Shown: piece after piece, positions 61,524 to 64,000 of the stretch | Layout of the letters: the number at the start of each line of letters is the position of its first letter | Numbering within the stretch: position 1 is the stretch's first letter | Assembly (NCBI GenBank): GCA_015063285.1 | Contig: SUST01000003.1 | Coordinates: forward strand, 62,001-126,000 | Direction of reading: 5' to 3' | From: Thermoplasmata archaeon | GTDB taxonomy: Archaea; Thermoplasmatota; Thermoplasmata; Methanomassiliicoccales; Methanomethylophilaceae | DNA length: 64,000 nt | Translations under genes and position numbers: made by a program | Notes under the pieces: generated by a model | Database searches by the model: none | What the model was told of the DNA's origin: nothing | Seen by the model: the letters and a program-made list of their open reading frames with translations, nothing else

Positions 61524-62584
61524 CAGCATCTACCTCCATTGATCTTGACGATCTGTTCAAGTACCTCTTTGGGTGTGGGCACCATTCCGCCTGTGCGTCC
61601 GAAGAAGTAGACAGGCTTCTTATGCTCGACAGTCATCCTGACATCCTCCACCATCTGTCCCATGTTCATCTCAACAGAGAGGAACGCCTTTGCGTGGTCC
61701 ACATGCTTCTTGATGAACTTCTCGGGGAACGGCCAGAGCGTGATAGGCCTGATGAGTCCTGCCTTGATGCCCTGTTTCCTTGCCATATCAACTGCTGAAT
61801 GAGCTATCCTGGATGAGGCTCCGAACGCTACGATGATGACGTCCGCATCATCCGCCAGATACTCTTCCGCCCTCTGCTCGGTCTCCTTGATGGTCTTGTA
61901 TTTTTCGAATCTCTTGAAGTTCAGTTCCTCTAGTTCCTTGGGGTCGATGTACAGAGAGTTTACAACATTGTGTGCCCTCTGTCCCTGGTGTCCCTTGACT
62001 GCCCAATCCTTGTTGTCTGTAGGGTCCTTGGGTTCGGGCAGTACTACGGGTTCCATCATCTGTCCGAGCAATCCGTCGGACAGGATCATGGTAGGCATCC
62101 TGTATTTGTCTCCGAGATCGAAGGCGTCTGAGATGAGATCGACCGTCTCCTGGACTGTGGAGGGGGCGAATACGAGCATGTGGAAGTCACCGTGACCGGT
62201 AGCCTTTGTCGCTTGGAAATAATCGGACTGCGAGGGCTGAATACCTCCGAGACCGGGTCCTCCTCTCTCAACGTTGACAATAAGACAGGGAACGTCGGAT
62301 CCTGCTATGTATGATATCCCCTCGGACATCAGGCTGATTCCTGGAGATGATGTGGAAGTCATTACCCTGACTCCAGCAGCTCCTGCTCCCAGGACCATGT
62401 TGATGGATGCGACCTCTGATTCAGCCTGAAGATAGACTCCGCCGATCTTGGGCATCCTCTTTGACATGTATGCAGCTACCTCGGTCTGAGGTGTGATGGG
62501 GTAACCGAAGAAGTGCCTGCATCCTGCTGCAATTGCCGCTTCTGCGATGGCCTCGTTTCCTTTCATCAGGACCTTGTCTGCCAT
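61523..62584 (-). CDS. korA: 2-oxoacid:ferredoxin oxidoreductase, alpha subunit
   Basis: 353 residues. GNEAIAEAAIAAGCRHFFGY and PITPQTEVAAYMS open the pyrimidine-binding domain; ERGGPGLGGIQPSQSDYFQA is typical of Kor/Vor alpha chains. The length fits both 2-oxoglutarate (Kor) and branched-chain (Vor) types; the substrate is therefore left open. Confidence 0.88.
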   Translation of the reverse strand: MADKVLMKGNEAIAEAAIAAGCRHFFGYPITPQTEVAAYMSKRMPKIGGVYLQAESEVASINMVLGAGAAGVRVMTSTSSPGISLMSEGISYIAGSDVPCLIVNVERGGPGLGGIQPSQSDYFQATKATGHGDFHMLVFAPSTVQETVDLISDAFDLGDKYRMPTMILSDGLLGQMMEPVVLPEPKDPTDNKDWAVKGHQGQRAHNVVNSLYIDPKELEELNFKRFEKYKTIKETEQRAEEYLADDADVIIVAFGASSRIAHSAVDMARKQGIKAGLIRPITLWPFPEKFIKKHVDHAKAFLSVEMNMGQMVEDVRMTVEHKKPVYFFGRTGGMVPTPKEVLEQIVKINGGRC

Positions 62585-62585
62585 C

Positions 62586-62795
62586 TCACTCGACCTCCAC
62601 TCTGATGGCGCAGTCAGGGCACATCACGGTGCACGATCCGCATCCGATACATTTGGACACATCAGTCACATGTGCGGGATGATATCCCTTGCTGTTCGTC
62701 ACTGCGTGGTCCAGAGCTAGAATCTCCTTTGGGCATGCGATGACACACATCTCGCAACCCTTACATCTGTCATTGTCAACGATTACCTTTGGCAA
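62586..62795 (-). CDS. korD: Ferredoxin (delta) subunit of the 2-oxoacid oxidoreductase
   Basis: 69 residues from a TTG start. Two 4Fe-4S motifs: CKGCEMCVIACP and CIGCGSCTVMCP. Passes electrons from the TPP site to soluble ferredoxin. First subunit gene, 2 bp after the TGA of the ATPase gene. Confidence 0.88.
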   Translation of the reverse strand: MPKVIVDNDRCKGCEMCVIACPKEILALDHAVTNSKGYHPAHVTDVSKCIGCGSCTVMCPDCAIRVEVE

Positions 62796-62796
62796 T

Positions 62797-63471
62797 TCAA
62801 TTACCTGCCTTTTCCCAGGGCGTCCTTACGAAGACGCTCACTTGGTATAATAATGGTATTTTATTTAATGGGACAACTCCGACAGGTGACGTGTGGAATC
62901 TGATGGGCAGTCCCGTTAGTTCGGAAACGCTCTTTGCGAACGGTATGGAATATGTCACCGTTTCTTCTGTCGTGAGCTGTTTGAGATGTGAATTATTGGC
63001 GATGCAGGTGGCCTTGATGTGTGCGGCATTCTCTATTTCGCGGAGGATCTCGAACGCTTCATCCGGCGTAGTGGTCTGGGATCTGTATTTGTTCACCACG
63101 TACATCACGTCGGGGTCGGTCTTTGAAAGCTGTCTGCTGTACACGCCGAGGGCTGTAGCCCCTGCATTATCTCCTCCCACGTCTATGATCACACACTCAT
63201 CATCAGTGATCGCATCCCCTATGGCCGCCGGGAGGGACGGGGTGTCCAGATTTGAGTTGGCAAAATTAGGGCCAAGCACACGTACTCCCGCGTCTGTCAG
63301 AATATCCGCGTAGTCGGACGATCTGAAGTAAGGGTTGACCACATCCATGTCGATAAGGGTGACTTTCTTCCCCTATGCTGCAGCATCTCTGGCCAGATTG
63401 ATGGAGAGATTGGTCTTCCCGGTTCCATAGTGGCCGCATACAACCGTGACTCTCCTTTCTAGACATCTCAT
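62797..63471 (-). CDS. P-loop ATPase (MinD/ParA-like) with in-frame TAG
   Basis: 224 residues. From ATG 63471 the frame reads RRVTVVCGHYGTGKTNLSIN (P-loop GHYGTGKT), LARDAAA, then TAG 63373-63375 (codon 33), then GKKVTLIDMDVVNPYFRSSD, the usual strand following a P-loop in MinD-type ATPases (..a..GkkVlliDmD..nP). Without passing TAG the protein would lack its P-loop. IIDVGGDNAG is the Walker B-like part. It is the first gene of the kor operon; a maturation or assembly role for the complex is possible but not shown. Confidence 0.82.
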
Positions 63472-63562
63472 GCTTCTGGCATATTCGTATTCTCTTTATA
63501 ATTAGTGCGTAGGTGCGAAATATTTATTATATACGCTTTATACGGTGGAATGAGGCAAAAAT

Positions 63563-64000
63563 ATGGCCGACATGAACAAAGTAGGAAAGAGAATCTGCAA
63601 GTACAGAGAACAATTGGGACTCACTCAGGAAGAGTTGTCCATTAACTCTGGTATTAGCTTGCAGTCCATTAAGGAGTACGAGGAAGGTATCGCATACCCA
63701 CCGATCGGATCCCTAATCAGGCTTTCCCGTTCGCTCGGTCAGAGGGTCGGAACTTTTACGGACGATCAGTTCAATCCAGACCCAATCGTTGTCAGATATT
63801 CGGAGAGGCAGCCAGAGGCATCATCTCACGGTGACAAGGGTGACTACCAGTACTTCCCTCTTGGTAAGGGTAAGACGGACAGGCATATGGAGCCTATGTT
63901 CATCCGTGTCGGAATCGAGGATACGCCAGAGCTCAGCACGCACGAGGGCGAAGAGTTCATCGTAGTGGTCTCTGGAAAGATCCTTTTCATCTATGGAAAG
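63563..64000 (+). CDS. XRE-family regulator with cupin domain (partial)
   Basis: Runs off the window end. The N-terminal helix-turn-helix (ICKYREQLGLTQEELSINSG) is followed by a linker and the start of a cupin domain (HEGEEFIVVVSGKILFIYGK). Such regulators often sense a small metabolite. Divergent from the kor operon, with TATA-like TTATTATATAC near 63522 in between, so it may control that operon. Confidence 0.85.
   Translation, partial: MADMNKVGKRICKYREQLGLTQEELSINSGISLQSIKEYEEGIAYPPIGSLIRLSRSLGQRVGTFTDDQFNPDPIVVRYSERQPEASSHGDKGDYQYFPLGKGKTDRHMEPMFIRVGIEDTPELSTHEGEEFIVVVSGKILFIYGK

Overview
The window most likely comes from a methanogenic archaeon of the order Methanomassiliicoccales, probably a gut or rumen lineage. 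The evidence is archaeal promoters and a tRNA-Ala gene, a cobalamin-dependent ribonucleotide reductase, a Kor/Vor-type 2-oxoacid:ferredoxin oxidoreductase operon, archaeal TadA/TadC-type pilus genes, many surface proteins with InlB-like repeats, and above all the behaviour of TAG. None of the genes annotated here needs TAG as its stop; all end in TGA or TAA. In eight places TAG lies inside a frame that continues plausibly beyond it: a DNA cytosine methyltransferase, a D-lactate-dehydrogenase-like enzyme, a P-loop ATPase, a pilin-like protein and four genes of the integrated element. The order is known to decode TAG as pyrrolysine, so I annotate these as continuous genes.

Layout. Bases 1-2780 are chromosomal: an acyltransferase, a membrane-anchored protein, then debris of an older integrated element (a decayed integrase tail and five 11-bp iterons). 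Bases 2782-37020 are one integrated element of about 34 kb. It sits in the 3' end of a tRNA-Ala(CGC) gene, with a 16-bp target duplication and a tyrosine integrase next to the intact tRNA. It has four parts: (A) 3.0-16.7 kb, a co-oriented, translationally coupled block with Ig/PKD/InlB-repeat surface proteins, many small membrane proteins, a P-loop ATPase, a hairpin-rich region and an HUH rolling-circle Rep, which looks like the virion and replication module of a membrane-containing or filamentous virus; (B) 16.9-25.5 kb, an AT-richer block of zinc-ribbon proteins, including a zinc-ribbon/transglutaminase surface enzyme and a set with an SPFH protein that resembles bacterial YdjGHI envelope-stress proteins; (C) 26.4-28.9 kb, a 5-methylcytosine restriction-modification cassette with a Vsr repair nuclease; (D) 29.2-36.9 kb, plasmid/phage-type accessory genes, a DUF3800 protein, two AbrB-like proteins, a winged-helix regulator and the integrase.

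Bases 37021-64000 are chromosome: a flavin/F420-type oxidoreductase, purB, a YdbS/YdbT membrane pair, a coiled-coil protein, an MFS exporter, a D-2-hydroxyacid dehydrogenase, a nitrilase, an aminotransferase, a Fic protein lacking its catalytic His, NrdJ, a DUF2085 protein, and two separated pilus operons whose promoters share a 22-bp identical element at the same distance from the TATA box. Then come a U32 peptidase family protein, an alpha/beta hydrolase, the korDABC-like operon headed by an amber-containing ATPase, and the start of an XRE-cupin regulator.
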